A stretch of 64,000 bases of DNA from Clusia tigrina. Its lineage: Eukaryota; Arthropoda; Insecta; Diptera; Clusiidae. A program made the position numbers and the translations under genes. The notes beneath the pieces were generated by a model. The model did no database searches, was not told where the DNA came from, and saw nothing but the letters and a program-made list of their open reading frames with translations. The DNA lies in contig OV050030.1 in the NCBI GenBank assembly GCA_920105625.2, positions 106,237,698 through 106,301,697 on the forward strand, written 5' to 3'. Below, in pieces: positions 44,671 to 56,359 of this stretch (positions within the stretch are counted from its first letter, which is position 1; each line of letters opens with the position of its first letter).

Positions 44671-47220
44671 CAATGTGGCCGACCAAAAATTAATTCTTAT
44701 GCAAGTTAGTTAACAATCTGTCCCCGCATCCAACTCCAAGCGTTCAAACATAGTAGGTCTTACAGCACTCAACTACTTAACTGATAAAAGATACCAACAA
44801 ATAGACACAGCGCATTACACTAACCAATCCCCCGACACCCCTCCGTCACAGGCTTTGTTTTTTTTCATTTTAATTAAATGCCCCACCCCGGCACGCCCGC
44901 CCGTAAAGCTTGCAATCTAAATCTTTGCTATTTAACAAAGACACAAACCAAAAGAAATATTTTTAGCAAAGACAGAAACCAAAGCAAAGCTTTTTAGCAG
45001 ACACAAACAAAAGCTTTCAACATAAAACACCAAGCGTGACGACGTCACTGAAAGGTTTCGAAAAAAACATGACGATCTTCGGTGAATTTGGATCTCCATA
45101 AGAAAATACATGTAAATTTGGTCCAGAACAGACATAGCATAACTACTATTGCCTACAATGCTCTCTCATTTATATACTGGATTCGGCTTTCCCTCTAAAC
45201 TTGAACACGGTTCTGACACTAGTACATGGCATTCTTATTCTACCTTCCTGTTCTGCTATAGCTTCTATTTGTTATCTCTACTTCTCTCGTGCATCATTTT
45301 ACGGTATACCTCCAAACAAAACATATATAATAAATAATAAATATATAAACCAAAGACACTCTCAGGACTGTTCTGAAAAACGATTTGTTTCGTTTTCGAT
45401 TTTGGGGCTGAAATCGAATTCGATTTCGCGTTGTGTTCTGTAAATTGATCGGAATGGGTATATGGAACCGAAATTGAAATCGAGTGAGACTTAAGTTCCA
45501 CACAGATGTGTTTGCTTTTAGCCTCAAATAAATCTGAAGTTATTTATAAGAAATTTGCAATCACAAAGAGAAATCATGAGTTCGGTGGTAATTATTAATA
45601 GACCAGAATAAAAAAAGGAGGAAAAAGTAAAGCGAAAGGTTCTTTGATACTATAGCACCCCCATTGGAAATGCCAGAAACAGCTTTCGGTTTTCAGAACA
45701 GGCCGGACTATCTATTAAAATATTTAATCTCGTTTTTATAGAACCGTACTTTAATACTTCTTTCACACTAAGTTTTTATTTTTACTTCCTTTTAGATTTG
45801 GTGGGGTGGGCTCCCTCGACTAGATGTCTTTGGCTCTTTAAAAGGACGGTTTTTTCATGGCGGTAAGTTATTATTAGCCCTGCTGGCTGTTTATCCGCAG
45901 CCAATTTCACACCAAATATGTTTTGCAAGTTCCGATTTGTAAATTACGCCCGCACTCACGCGTGGCTTAAACTTAACCTCCTTCTATCCCAAAAAAATTG
46001 TCGTTTTTTCTCCAATTCTACATTCTATTCTCACCACCTCATCGCCTAACCGTACACAAAGTTGCCTTCTCCAGCATACTCGGCCCACTCACACTCCACC
46101 CGGACACCAACAGTACATGATTGTCTGACCCACTCAGCAGCAGCCCTAGCAACAGCCATGCTAAGTAGATTAATAACCTCTTTCAACTTTGGCTTTGACC
46201 AACTTTCGCATAAATTCGTCAAAACTTTGTCCCATAGTTTCGAATGGGCATACACATTAGCAATAACCGACAGATTGGCTGAACTTCAACAGGCCTCAAT
46301 ACAAAAACAAATGCAAAATTACAGAAAAATTAAAAGCTGCATGCAACAATATTAAATTTTAATGGTTATAGTATGGATCACAAACACATTCAAATCATTA
46401 TACCCTAGACACCCAAATGAAGTCAAATTTCATTCATTGATTTCATATTCAATTTGTACTAATTCATTCCAGAGTACAAATCTATTATTTTTGAACGCTC
46501 CTGTGAATAATATTTATTAATGACATTAACAATATCAAAAATTGTGAAATTTTACTATTGGTTTAAAACATTCTGGTTCAAATATCCATTTATTGATGCA
46601 GATGAGAATGCATTTATGGCGAGATACCGAAGGAGGCAATTTGTAGGATTGCAGCTCATTTCGGCACACCGTAAAAGTAAGCGTAGTAGCTATATATGGC
46701 AAAATGTCGTGGCTTCATATTCATCCATATTTTAAGTATCTGAACGGAATTTTGTCTACATCTATGGAGCTTATCGATATAAAAACACAGTTCTCATATT
46801 TAAATTTATTTAATATATATTACTCTGTATAAATAAAAATTAAACACTATCGTTGGTGACCGCATCGCTTGAGATCCGATTTGACTATTTTTAAATGTTT
46901 GTAATAGTCCGAATAAGGTCAATTTAGGGAAAGAAAAATTGGTAAATTACCAGGAAAATTCGAAAATTCGTGGAAAAAAGAAACTGCTTTTTTCTACAGA
47001 ATTTTTTTATGAACTCAAGATTCGAATGATGGATATGCGCAGTTTTTTTGTTTTGTTCGTTATGATGAAAGGTATGAAAAACGAACCAAATTCGGGCAAA
47101 CTGCAAAATTCATCATTTTGTTATGCATCTCGATCATAACTCTTTTGTTTTGTTCGTAATAGGAAATACCTCCATTAAATGTTTTAAATTTTTTTGGTAT
47201 TACTTATTTCAACATAATAT
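44671..47220. other. AT-rich DNA without a recognised gene
   Basis: About 2.5 kb. It contains three imperfect ~40-bp tandem units of an AGCAAAGACAGAAACCAAA type near 44935-45010. An open frame at 46062-46355 (plus, 97 codons, with SHKFVKTLSHSFEWAYTLAITDRL) is not recognised. A possible small inverted-repeat element at 45363-45710 is listed separately. Confidence 0.45.
45363..45710. repeat. Possible MITE-like inverted-repeat element
   Basis: CTGTTCTGAAAAACGA near 45367 is matched inversely by the reverse complement of TCGGTTTTCAGAACAG near 45687-45705. The 350-bp interior includes the perfect 18-bp palindrome GAAATCGAATTCGATTTC at 45410-45427. No target-site duplication was found, so the class is open. 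Confidence 0.35.
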
Positions 47221-47227
47221 CTACATA

Positions 47228-48170
47228 CGAGGTGTGATCAAAAACCCGTTATTTTCAAATTTCGTGAGTTACGTATGTTCGATGTTCGCAATTTTTTTCT
47301 GTTATGTTGGTACACATGTCTGTTATATATGTTGGCAATACCAACCATTTTGGATTGTCAGTTTGTTTTTGACAGATAAAAAGGTTAGTCGTGTTTTGGT
47401 GTGCTCTTCGATTTTGTACTATTCGAAAAAATGAATCAAAGAAACTGTATTCAGTTTTGTGTAAAAAATGAAATTAAATGCGCAAGGATATTTGAAATGT
47501 TGACTGTGGCCTTTGGCGAGTCTACTATGAGCAGAACACAAGTTCAATTGTGGTATAACCGGTTTAAGGAAGGCCGAGAAGATGTCAATGACGATGCTCG
47601 TCCTGGTCGCCCGAGCACGTCAACAACCGATGAAAACATTGACGCAGTGAAGAAAATGATTTTGGATAATCATCGAATCACTATCAGAGAGGTTGCTGAT
47701 GATGTTGGCATATCGTTCGGCTCATGCCAAGCAATTTTTACGGATGTTTTAGGCATGAAACGTGCGGCAGCGAAGATTGTTCCAAAATTGCTAAATTTTG
47801 AGCAAAAACAACGTCGCATGGACATCGCTCAGGAGCTGTTTTTGGCCAAAAACAAAACCGTTATCATGCCTCAACCACCGTATTCACCGGACTTGGCCCC
47901 CGCTGACTTTTTCCTCTTTCCAAAACTGAAGACACCGATGAAAGGAAAGCATTTTGCTACGATTGAGGAGATAAAAGAAAAATCGAAACAAGACTGTTGG
48001 CGATACCAAAAAAAGCGTTTCAGAAGTGTTTCGAGGATTGGAAAAAACGCTGGCATAAGTGTATTATATCTGAGGGGAATTTCTTTGAAGGGGACAAGAT
48101 AGTTGCTGATGAATAAATAAATACTTTTTGAAAAAATTGAAAATAACGGTTATTTTTTTATCAAACCTCG
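47228..48170 (+). mobile_element. Internally deleted mariner element
   Basis: A 943-bp element lies between TA dinucleotides (47226-47227 and 48171-48172). Inverted termini start CGAGGT(G/T)TGAT and continue into a shared CCGTTATTTTCAA block. A full-length mariner is about 1.3 kb; the missing part falls inside the transposase gene. With both ends present it could be mobilised only by a transposase supplied from elsewhere. Confidence 0.9.
47431..48102 (+). pseudogene. mariner transposase, catalytic core deleted
   Basis: The ATG at 47431 opens MNQRNCIQFCVKNEIK, the first helix-turn-helix. REDVNDDARPGRPSTS is the GRPS linker, and REVADDVGISFGSCQAI is the second helix-turn-helix. After MDIAQELF the sequence jumps to LAKNKTVIMPQPPYSPDLAPADFF, so the segment with the first two catalytic Asp residues (about 120 residues) is missing; only the last Asp remains. 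A frameshift near 47995 scrambles the C-terminus. The product, 223 residues instead of about 345, would keep the DNA-binding domain. Confidence 0.88.
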
Positions 48171-48174
48171 TATA

Positions 48175-49075
48175 CACATATAGTGTTTACTGTCACGAGG
48201 AATGTTGAGGTTACGAGCTTACAACGGAGCATTGACAAAACCTCTGAAGACTTTATTTTGAAATCGTTGGATTATTTTAACATTACTTTGGCTGGCGCAG
48301 CCCCATATTTGTGCACTATAAGACCACACTGGTTTTAAAATTTGTTTGTGCTCTTCGTCCAACGAGCCAGTCCATTTTTATTAATTTTAAATTGAATTCC
48401 TACGATTTTTTTTTATATTTTCCTTCCAGTGTAGCTTAGAATTGAGAGTTATGCTATGGTATTTTGCAGTGCTTTGGTATAGGATTGGAGAGCCTAGTAG
48501 TATTATTGGGTGATAGTTAACTTTTTTGTTGGTGAAATTCAAATGGATTGATTTGTGGTTGTTTAGTTTTATTCTCCAAGTTTTCGTCCATTTTTCCACT
48601 GCTTATGCTGCTTAGAATAAGCTTTTCCAATAATTTTGAGATTTGTGGCAGAAGAGAGATTGGCCTGTATGAAGAGACAGAGCGTGGGTCTTTTTCTAGG
48701 TTGTCAATCATAATCATCTGATCAACTTTCCACAGGGTTGGGATATATTGGATACGGATCGATGAATTAAATAGTTTAGCTAATTAAACAAGACTTTTGC
48801 TGGGTAATTGTTTTAATACTTTCCCAGTGATTAAATCAAAGCCAGGACTTTTCTTATCTTTCAGTTGTTTTATTTATTTTTTTAAGTTCGCTTATAGTTA
48901 TTTGCGTGATGCGTGCGCTATTCCGGTGTAATGAAAAGTACAAGTTGTTGCATTGATTCTGATTTTGTTGGAAGGTGTTAGCCAGATGCTTTCCGAATGC
49001 TATAGTTCTATCTTTATCGCTTCTCGCCCACGTGTTTTCAATTGAAAATAAATCTAGAAAAACGCATTCCAACTA
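48175..49075 (-). pseudogene. jockey-clade LINE reverse transcriptase fragments
   Basis: Minus-strand pieces in order: ENTWARSDKDRTIAFGKHLANTF; SPGFDLITGKVLKQLP; the RT block VSSYRPISLLPQISKLLEKLI (48517-48717); then, after a deletion of the palm (no YADD block), WRIKLNNHKSIHLNFTNKKVNYHP, the thumb; and IVHKYGAAPAK near 48310, from the C-terminal tail. These are hallmarks of jockey/F-type LINEs. Stops and the deletion show decay. It directly adjoins the mariner element. Confidence 0.75.
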
Positions 49076-49499
49076 AAATTACAAAAAAATTACATTTGTG
49101 TTTACTTTTGTGCTGTTCGGTGATCTATCTAATAAATGTAGATATTTTATTTCTTTTCCAATTTATTTCGCCACGTTTGCAAATATCGTTTGACAGCTGA
49201 TTGTCAAATTTTGAATCAAGCCAATCGGTTATATAGGACGAACAATTCATTCAATTCTTTATTGAATTGTGATTCTTTTGTAAGTTCATTGTAATCGTTT
49301 CATGAAAGTAATTAAGTTTCGTCGTTTTATTTCAAACAAAATTACAGATTTATCTACGAAATACGGTGAGTTTTGAAGTGACAAACGGTTATACAGTATC
49401 TAAGTGAATCAATTGTCCATTTTCAATTGGATTGTGATCTTCGCATCGCACATTGCATCGCAATCAACAAATTTGAATTAAAAATACACAATTTTATCA
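49076..49499. other. Unassigned AT-rich segment, possibly Helitron leader
   Basis: No gene was seen. A TCTATCTAATAAATGTAG at 49124 could be a Helitron 5' terminus (these begin TC), but this cannot be confirmed. Confidence 0.3.
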
Positions 49500-49502
49500 A
49501 AA

Positions 49503-50215
49503 ATGCCGCCACTAAGACGAAGCACAACTCGCATTGCTACAAACCAAATGAATTTTCGATTTAATCGAACTACAGAACAACGCTAAGAGCAAAATTAAAT
49601 TGAACAGAATCGATTATCACTAACACTTTCTGTAATAAAAGAATAAATGTAAACGAAGATGATATGTACCAATCGCACGACAATGAATTTATATTATATT
49701 GCAAGAAGGCAAACAAATGTTCCGTTGGATATATATCGATCTGTATTCCGTTAAAACGTGACAATTTATTACAATGCAATCCATTCCTGTTGGATCGATG
49801 AGCGTTGTTTTTCCGAATTGTAAGGCATTGAAGATCCAGGCTTGCATGAGGTTCTTACTAATAACATGATTCATGGCCCCTGTGGAACATTAAATATCTA
49901 TTGTCCGTGCATGGTCGATGGAAAATGTTCGAAGCATTTTCCACGGACATTAGTAGCAGAAACAATTACCGAAAATGACGGCTATCCATGGACGGATAAT
50001 GGAAAATCAACAATTGCAAAGTGAATCCACAATACATTGAAGTTGATAATCGGTGGATTGCTTATTATTCGCCATTACTCTGGAAAACATTCAAAGCGCA
50101 TATCAACATAAAAGTATGCCATTCCGTGATATCCATCAAATACATCTACAAGCATATAACCAAAGGAAGAGACATGGCTGCGATTATAGTTGGTGCGGAG
50201 AATTCCAATTAGCGA
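49503..50215 (+). pseudogene. Helitron Rep/helicase fragments
   Basis: The ATG at 49503 opens MPPLRRSTTRIATNQ, like the start of insect Helitron proteins, and soon stops. After a deleted stretch, 49842-50212 reads MIHGPCGTLNIYCPCMVDGKCSKHFPR, ENDGYPWTDN, YIEVDNRWIAYYSPLLWKTFKAHINI and SIKYIYKHITKGRDMA. These blocks surround the rolling-circle Rep region of Helitron proteins. Two frames are needed. The helicase half and 3' terminus are absent; Tc1 sequence follows at about 50260. Confidence 0.78.
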
Positions 50216-50279
50216 TGGCCAAACTTTTGCAGCAAAGCTAATTAATCGTTTAGAATGAATGTACGACGTGAACAAAACA

Positions 50280-50485
50280 AAGCGTGTAGATTTTACCAAG
50301 AACTGTATAGACAAGGATGATAATTTTTGGGCCACTGTTATGTTCAGCGACGAGAACAAGTTTAATTTGTTCGAATGTGATGGGAAACAAAGGGTGTAGC
50401 GCAAGAACAATCAAGAATTATTGCCACAAAATTTGCTTCCAACGATCAAACATGGCGGTGGTAATGTCATGGTCTGGGGTTGCAT
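50280..50485 (+). pseudogene. Tc1 transposase catalytic part, inverted
   Basis: DFTKNCIDKDDNFWATVMFSDENKFNLF contains the first catalytic Asp region of the DDE domain. After a stop come [21 protein letters not shown]. This is the plus-strand half of the scrambled gene. It ends at the same bases where the minus-strand half ends. Confidence 0.8.
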
Positions 50486-50856
50486 GTCGGCTTTTTTCTG
50501 GGCACACGGCTATGAAAATTCGCATCTCTCAGCACACTTCGGACTGTTTCTGAATGAATTGAGTCAATGGCACTCAATTCCAGGCTTTTAGCTATTTCCA
50601 CGGCGGTGGTCCTCGGATTTTTTTTCACTTCTCCCATAATCAGGCGTTTAACGCGTGGCGTTACTTTCAATGGACGACCGTTCCTTGCCTTGCTTTGCAA
50701 GCATTTTGTGTGGTTGTAGTTTTTTATAACTGTTTGCACACTCGCCTTTGAACGCCCAACCAATTCTCCGATTTCTCGAAGAGATTTTCCACCGGTGCGA
50801 TACTTCATAATGAGTTGGCGCACTTCTATGCAGATTTCCTTACCCGTTTGGTTCAT
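50467..50856 (-). pseudogene. Tc1 transposase DNA-binding part
   Basis: The ATG at 50856 opens MNQTGKEICIEVRQLIM. The paired-type helix-turn-helix region includes SLREIGELVGRSKASVQTVIKNY, the GRPLKVTPRVKRLIM linker and [13 protein letters not shown] of the second helix-turn-helix. [14 protein letters not shown] ends the homologous part, beyond which the frame enters the inverted segment. The frame is otherwise uninterrupted. Confidence 0.82.
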
Positions 50857-51150
50857 TTTTGCCAATTTACGCGCTTTTGTTACAAAAAAATTTATGTATC
50901 TCAACTTTTCCCATGTAACGGTATATTTTTAAAAACGCTCACTATAATTTGTAGCACTGTTTCGATTTCAAGAATTTAGAAATTGACCGTATATAGACTT
51001 TTCTGTGCATTAAAAATGGGTTTTGCTAATTTTTATTACAAAATCCTTTGTAAAACATAATTATTGCTTAATTTTTATTAATTATTTTCTGTTTGAATTA
51101 ATTTCATGTACATTTTATTCCGATAGCATGTATATATTGTCCAGAACTAG

Positions 51151-51188
51151 CTTTGATCAGGGGGTATGTAGACTTTTCTGCGCCACTG
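51151..51188 (-). repeat. Tc1-like terminal inverted repeat
   Basis: On the minus strand it begins CAGTGGCGCAGAAAAGTC and is flanked by TA. CAGTGGCG-type starts are common in Tc1-family elements. Confidence 0.7.
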
Positions 51189-51190
51189 TA

Positions 51191-53569
51191 CATATAATCT
51201 TAATATTTTTAATAAATCAAAGATCTTCCTCTTTTCCAACAAAATGCTTAATGGAATAATATCGTTGAAAGCCTGTCAATCCTTGCGTATTTCCACATAA
51301 CTGTAAATTACATACGAATGTAGCAAATTAGTATCATATACCAATTTCCACCAAATAACAGCAACAGATCACAAGAAATAAGAAAGGGTAAATATGCCAA
51401 ATTTTAGAATATTATTTCAAACTGCCATATTTTGTTTTTAGAATCACTCACAATATCTTCCGGGCTTTGTCCACTGCCGCTCTCAATGAATTATAAGCTA
51501 TACTTTGCTACCACGCCATTGTCTCTTATTTATCTCAGACGAACATCGATTGTTGGAAATACAGCAGATAACACTGACTCCCAATTTTCTGAAATCAAAC
51601 GACGAATTCGTAAGACAAATAGACATTAAACACGTTTCATACCATATCATCAGAAAAAAAGAACATGTCTACACTGCTGCTTTTGTACTTTCATGTTAAT
51701 GTTTCGTTTCCATCTTAAAAAATCAGATAAAAATACGTCCGTAAACAAAATGTAATAATATAAATATGAATATATAAAACTGTGGACAACGAAGACTAAA
51801 TTTAAGTTAAATACAAATTGCTAATATATTGTCAAATTTTTATTTCGAACCAATGAATAAACTAATTTTTTTTAATCTTTCTTGCTACCGCATATTTACA
51901 AATTCAAACAATAGAAACAGGGAATTCAAGAAAACATGCGAACAAAATATTACTGTATTATACAAAACTACTTATTTCTTGAACTGTTTTGTATAAAAAT
52001 CATTCTTCTCTTAACAAAATATTTATTTGAGTAAATTTACTTATTACAAATTTAATAAATAAAAATTATTGGAGTTTTTATTATCTTTAATAATTTCTTA
52101 ACAACTTCTATGTATATTTTATATGTATAAATATTTACATTCAACTAATTTAAGTTAAATAAAATTATGTATGCTATATATTAAAAAATATATAAATATG
52201 TAAATAATCTCCATTATTACAATGTACTCCGTTTTTGAACATTATTTATAACTATATGCATAGATATAATTTATTAATTTACATTTTCTACAATTAAATT
52301 ATTAACTGGAGTAAAATATATTTATCATTAAATAAGGGCAAGATTTTAAGAAACTTAAAAAACAGTTTGCATTAATTTTGTATGGTTATAAAAAACATAC
52401 AATTATCAATCTAAAATCAAAAAGATATGAGTTTCAATTTGCATATGTTTATGTACCTATATATATATATATATATATATAAGAATATATTCAAGTCTTT
52501 TTTTATTGCACATTCGAAATACAATAATTGCAGTTAGCAGCAAAACTTCATTGAATTCATATATTTTCCCAATTTTTAAACACCCGTCATCAGCAATCCG
52601 TCTTATTGTTGGTTATTTTAACTCTTAAATCTTTTAATATTCAAACTAAAACTATGCCAATTACTGATTACTATTTATTTTTTAGTTTAATCACTATATG
52701 TAATTAACGAATTGCAACCTTTTAACTTAATTTAAAAATGCGAAAATATAAGAATTTTGCCTGTCATATATGATGTTTTAAATTATATAATATATTCCTG
52801 AGCTTCAATTAATCTACACAACATACCGATATCAATATATCATCAGAATACAATTGCAAAGGTCATTATTATTAGTACACATTTAAAATTTACGTTGACA
52901 AAATGCTTCAAAAGGTAGACATTAGATAGTTTTTAATGCACTGATCTGAAATGTGTTCTTACTTTCATATACATTTTTCTTAACTTCATATATACATATA
53001 CTTGTAAATACAATTTTCTTTCCAAATGAGAGGAAAAAATTCATTACGAATGCAAAGGATAATAAAAAAGTTTGTATCTTGTTGTTTGAATAAAAATACT
53101 CAAACGAAACCAGAATCTAAACAAAAAAAGTTTTGAAAAGCAAAAGAAAAAAGAATGAAAAATATTTGTAGAATTGAAAGCGTTATACAGCAAATATGGT
53201 GTACACACGTTGAACATGTGCACTTAGGCTCTACAATATTCAATCAACAAAACTTAAAATTCCAGTTATAATTGCAAATTATTCTCTGAGGGTTTTCTAA
53301 TATCGAAAAATAAATTTCAGAACCTAAAAAAGTTGGATTTTTAATTTAGTTTATAAGTTCAAGAAGATTAGTTGGAATAGTTTATAGTATATGTGTTTGG
53401 TTAACACATTTTCGGATATTTGTTGCTAACATAATTTTTCGAATTTGCAGTGGTTTTAGTTTTATAGAAAAGAGTCAAGACATATTATTTAAAACTTAGG
53501 TGTAATATAAAATTACTGCAATGGAAAAGCAATTGCACTGCTCTAAAATTTTCTAAGCAAGTATACAAC
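51191..53569. other. AT-rich DNA, including the probable lin 3' UTR
   Basis: There is no recognised transposon. A stop-free stretch at 51441-51629 (plus), preceded by TTTTGTTTTTAG, could be a splice acceptor and exon (ESLTISSGLCPLPLS...), and an overlapping frame runs 51505-51699; neither is recognised. The part nearest 53569 presumably holds the 3' UTR of lin, but no single polyadenylation site stands out among many TTTATT motifs. A (TA)11 tract is at 52459-52482. Confidence 0.45.
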
Positions 53570-56359
53570 CTAACTTAACTCATTACCTTCGTAAAGACTC
53601 TCACAGCTTTCCAACAAACGCAGCACTGGTGAGATGTCATACGGATATAGTTGCCTTGACACCAAGCGCGAAATTTGTAGTCTCAATCTGATTAGCACAC
53701 TCATTGCTTCATCTAACATACTGATACCAATGCCGAAGTCATGACAACTCTGAACGAAAATGGTCCAATTCAAGCGAATGTATTTTAGAAAACGGAGCAA
53801 GTATAGCAGAAAGCAGGTCTCGTTGCTCACAAGAAGATCTAGCAATAGGTCCGAACTATTTGAAATCATTTTAAGAAATTCAAGGAACGTGTATATAGGA
53901 TTCAACATTGATACAAGCTCTGGAAATGCGTTCTTTCGAAATGAGATACCCGCACTAACGTCTAAAGTACACACCATTGCTTCGATAAGGTGATCATCTT
54001 GGTCATCAAATAAATGTATAAGTATTTTACTAAAGTGACATTCCGGATGAAACTCTAAAGTAAGTTTGATGAATGTTTCCAGCTTGTAAAGAACATCGCG
54101 AATCGAACGTTCAATTAGAACCATATCCTGAAAGGCATCGTAGTCTGCAGAGTCAACCGACGAGTCTGATGTGTCACTACGTATCTCTTTAACAGTCACA
54201 GCAATAGACTTCAGTACAAGCAAAACCATTTTCTGGAGAATAGTTTTATCCATTTCGATGGCATCACCTCCAACTAGAGAGCTAGATGTGTGCGTTGTAC
54301 AGTGTGAATGGAATGTTCCATCCTCATAGATAACAGGTTTTTTCTTAAAACCAATCATGCTAACAATATTTTCTGGCTGGCGACGTGGCAGTGATTCCAG
54401 AATTCGAAAGTCTTTTACATGTCGGACAATTTGATGCGCCAACTGGCATGTTTCGTCGGGCAGCATGTCTTGCAGTGCAAGTGTTGACCCGTAGCAGAGT
54501 GCTTCGTTAAACAGAGACAACATCTGTTTGTAGATGGTGCATGAAAGATTTTGATTAAGCAAGATTTCAAACTTATCCAGCTGTGCATAAAACGGAAGCG
54601 TTTCCACTATAGACAGATTTGCCTTGACCGAAATAATATTCTCCCACAGTTGCAAAAAATTTATAATACAATTTTCTGCGTTCTCAACATCAATATGGTT
54701 AGCTATTAATGCTGACATGTTTTTTACCAATGCAGGCCATTTGTTCTCAAGTATTTTAATAGTGATGCATTTAAGGTGCGTCGTATCGAAACTGTCTGAA
54801 TCCGTTAATGTCACAATACGGCAGGCTGACATAAAAGAAGTAGAGCTATAAACATTTGCAGCGCCATTATAAACGTATGCGGTTAGCTCAGGATTATTAG
54901 GTAAAAAATTGCTATGAACATCGGACCTGTGCGAGCGCAAAGTTTCAGGCAAATCCGGTATGGTCAAATGCGGTATTTCCGACAAGTTATAACGATTATT
55001 ATGTGCCTGTCCATTTTCTGCGTCTAAATGATATAAATTTTCTTCACTTGGCGGTGTAACACCATCATTTTGAAAACGCACTGCAAAATAATTAGTCTCT
55101 AAAGTATGTTGCTGTGTTTGGAAATGCAAGTATGTATGACGTTCTGGACCAACACTAATTGCAACAGCACTTGCTGCCCTTTCTGCTGCATCTGAATTGG
55201 CAGTATTTTCTCGCATATCTTCAATTTCATCCTCAAGAGGATGTAAATCCATGTCTTTCCATTCTACAATACGCTTTATGATCTCTAGACTGAAATGCAT
55301 TTTTTGTACAGCTACCTGGTCAAGGCGAACAAAATTGAAGAAGTTCTCCACCAACTTTTTTAGCCAATCATCGTTCATCTCCTGTTTCGCGATAACCAAG
55401 AAGGATGCTAGCACGCGACCAGCCAAAAACTGCACATACGCATTATTACATGCAGCGAGCACTATAATCTCGTCAATTAGATTGTGATCATTTCTAATTA
55501 GTGCATCACATACGTCCATTATTCTACCACAAATAAATCCTTTCGAGTTTTGCTTTAAATAAATATTGAAAAGAAGCTGCAGATTCGACAGGAATTGCAA
55601 GAGTTTATTTGTAGGCCATTCATTAAGATTTGCTATTCTCTTTTGTCCGGTTGAATCCAACGAGTAGTGCGACTGAAAGGATTTTCGCAAAGTATGCTCT
55701 GTTACACCACATAGGCACTGGTTTGTTAATGATTCTTCAAATTCCCGCATGTCTTGTGAGGCATTTGATTCACCTTCTGCACCAAATAGTTGCTTTAATT
55801 TCAATTTATTGGTCTTCGCATTAGTATTTACTGACAATAAGTTTGGCAATATAATCCGATCCACTTCATCGGCAGTATGTTCGCCGGAGCTACCTACACT
55901 ACAATCAACTCCAATTTCCACATCCCCTGCGGCGGAGAAGGTAGCGACAGCTGGAACGACGGATGGTAAGACATTAATAATGTTTTGTTCGTGTAGCAAC
56001 TGAGAAAGGGAAGTGGCACGTGAACGGGATGGTGTAGATGTTTCTGAATTATTGGTAAAACTGGGCGGTGATATGGAGTGAGATGAAGAACAAAGTGAAC
56101 TGAGAAGTTTGCCGTTAATTCTGTTTACAAGTTCGGCAGGGTCGATAACATCAGGTGGATGTGATTTTCTTGATGTTGTTGTTGTTGATTTTACAGCTTT
56201 TGTATTTTTATAATTTGGTATAATTTTCTCAATTTTTTGTCGCTTTGTTTGTGGCTGTTCAGTATTCGTGTTATTATTACTGCCGCTTGAAGACATTGTT
56301 AGTAATGAAGTATTTGTAGTAGCTAATTCATTTCCCTCTGTTTTGACATGTGTAGACAT
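53570..56359 (-). CDS. lin: Protein lines (Lines/LINS1 family)
   Basis: This is a 929-residue intronless coding region. I place the start at ATG 56359 (MSTHVKTEGNE); the frame is open upstream to 56407 but has no further ATG there. The N-terminal ~230 residues are low complexity (S, T, N) with a basic KRQK motif near 39-42 that could be a nuclear localisation signal. The remainder is helical, armadillo-like: LFNIYLKQNSKGFICGRIMDVCDALIRND and ACNNAYVQFLAGRVLASFLV belong to the Lines N-domain, and NETCFLLYLLRFLKYIRLNW plus the last ~45 residues to the Lines C-domain. In Drosophila, Lines is a nuclear patterning regulator that antagonises Bowl in Wingless-dependent epidermis and gut. The family is recognised by motif, not alignment. 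Drosophila Lines is slightly shorter. Confidence 0.85.
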   Translation of the reverse strand: MSTHVKTEGNELATTNTSLLTMSSSGSNNNTNTEQPQTKRQKIEKIIPNYKNTKAVKSTTTTSRKSHPPDVIDPAELVNRINGKLLSSLCSSSHSISPPSFTNNSETSTPSRSRATSLSQLLHEQNIINVLPSVVPAVATFSAAGDVEIGVDCSVGSSGEHTADEVDRIILPNLLSVNTNAKTNKLKLKQLFGAEGESNASQDMREFEESLTNQCLCGVTEHTLRKSFQSHYSLDSTGQKRIANLNEWPTNKLLQFLSNLQLLFNIYLKQNSKGFICGRIMDVCDALIRNDHNLIDEIIVLAACNNAYVQFLAGRVLASFLVIAKQEMNDDWLKKLVENFFNFVRLDQVAVQKMHFSLEIIKRIVEWKDMDLHPLEDEIEDMRENTANSDAAERAASAVAISVGPERHTYLHFQTQQHTLETNYFAVRFQNDGVTPPSEENLYHLDAENGQAHNNRYNLSEIPHLTIPDLPETLRSHRSDVHSNFLPNNPELTAYVYNGAANVYSSTSFMSACRIVTLTDSDSFDTTHLKCITIKILENKWPALVKNMSALIANHIDVENAENCIINFLQLWENIISVKANLSIVETLPFYAQLDKFEILLNQNLSCTIYKQMLSLFNEALCYGSTLALQDMLPDETCQLAHQIVRHVKDFRILESLPRRQPENIVSMIGFKKKPVIYEDGTFHSHCTTHTSSSLVGGDAIEMDKTILQKMVLLVLKSIAVTVKEIRSDTSDSSVDSADYDAFQDMVLIERSIRDVLYKLETFIKLTLEFHPECHFSKILIHLFDDQDDHLIEAMVCTLDVSAGISFRKNAFPELVSMLNPIYTFLEFLKMISNSSDLLLDLLVSNETCFLLYLLRFLKYIRLNWTIFVQSCHDFGIGISMLDEAMSVLIRLRLQISRLVSRQLYPYDISPVLRLLESCESLYEGNELS

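Larger units (their letters stand above)
50250..51188 (-). mobile_element. Tc1-like element with internal inversion
   Basis: The right end carries a Tc1-type terminus reading CAGTGGCGCAGAAAAGTC (minus strand) next to a TA (51189-51190). A related inner motif is near 50985-51005. The transposase N-terminal half is on the minus strand and the C-terminal half on the plus strand, so part of the element has been inverted. The opposite terminal repeat was not found. Confidence 0.75.

Noticed and set aside
46062..46355. 97-codon frame, plus strand
   Set aside because: No recognised domain, and it overlaps an antisense frame; kept only as a note in the intergenic entry.
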